A stretch of 23,429 nucleotides of DNA from Firmicutes bacterium UBA4049 (GTDB taxonomy: Bacteria > Bacillota > Desulfotomaculia > Desulfotomaculales > Nap2-2B). The stretch spans positions 1-23,429 of the forward strand of contig DFZT01000007.1 of assembly GCA_002382755.1 (NCBI GenBank). Direction: 5' to 3'. The position numbers and the translations under genes were made by a program. Below are positions 23,388-23,429 of the stretch, in pieces (the stretch's first letter is position 1; the number at the start of each line of letters is the position of its first letter). Below the pieces are notes generated by a model. That model was not told where the DNA came from. It saw nothing but the letters and a program-made list of their open reading frames with translations, and did no database searches.

Positions 23388-23429
23388 TTCGTTACTACTC
23401 AGGTTGTTTAGGCTATAGGCTACAGCCTA
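23388..23429 (-). repeat. Right copy of the window-spanning inverted repeat
   Basis: Bases 23388-23421 are the exact reverse complement of 175-208. The last 8 bases (ACAGCCTA) diverge from the left copy and form, with the preceding TAGGCT, a small palindrome (TAGGCTACAGCCTA) cut by the window edge. Confidence 0.9.

Overview
The window reads as a chromosomal segment of a spore-forming, anaerobic Firmicute, most like the Desulfotomaculum/Pelotomaculum (Peptococcales) group. This is inference, resting on four things: a Bacillus-type sdhC-sdhA-sdhB operon, a LonC-type protease of the endospore-former family beside dnaB, the rpsF-ssb-rpsR ... yybS-rplI-lonC-dnaB order, and a class B PBP next to MltG and VanW/G5 genes. 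Many genes start with TTG or GTG behind purine-rich Shine-Dalgarno (SD) sites.

Layout. At 1-338: the tail of a four-helix-bundle (23S rRNA intervening-sequence type) gene, a heptamer-repeat inverted-repeat copy, and the terminator of the sdh operon. At 339-3803 (minus): sdhB, sdhA, sdhC, a ~185-nt leader with a possible 26-codon ORF, and a good promoter. At 3800-4672 (minus): pheA, with a promoter and an attenuator-like hairpin in its leader. At 4859-4936: a 21-bp tandem repeat and the divergent larC promoter. At 4990-7648 (plus): larC, larB and a Nudix hydrolase. At 7702-10493 (plus): promoter, 17-bp tandem repeat, FAD-dependent dehydrogenase and purA. At 10472-15609 (minus): dnaB (3' end overlapping purA), lonC, rplI, yybS and a MazG-like gene with its promoter. 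At 15664-16860 (minus): rpsR, ssb and rpsF, with a terminator, a promoter and a possible S6:S18-binding leader. At 16956-17714 (plus): an alpha/beta hydrolase. At 17715-18007: no intact gene, but a frameshifted mini-ORF/structured element. At 18008-19016 (minus): an unrecognised HExxH protein. At 19020-23346 (minus): PBP, mltG and a vanW/G5 gene. At 23388-23429: the inverted partner of the left-edge repeat.

Functionally the window combines respiration (succinate:quinone oxidoreductase), phenylalanine synthesis, nickel-pincer cofactor synthesis (LarB, LarC), AMP synthesis (PurA), replication (DnaB, SSB), three ribosomal proteins, proteolysis (LonC) and cell-wall enzymes. No prophage, CRISPR array, tRNA, rRNA or intact insertion sequence was seen. 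The least explained parts are the inverted repeat at both edges, the leader elements and tandem repeats, the mini-ORF at 17.8-18.0 kb and the HExxH protein.
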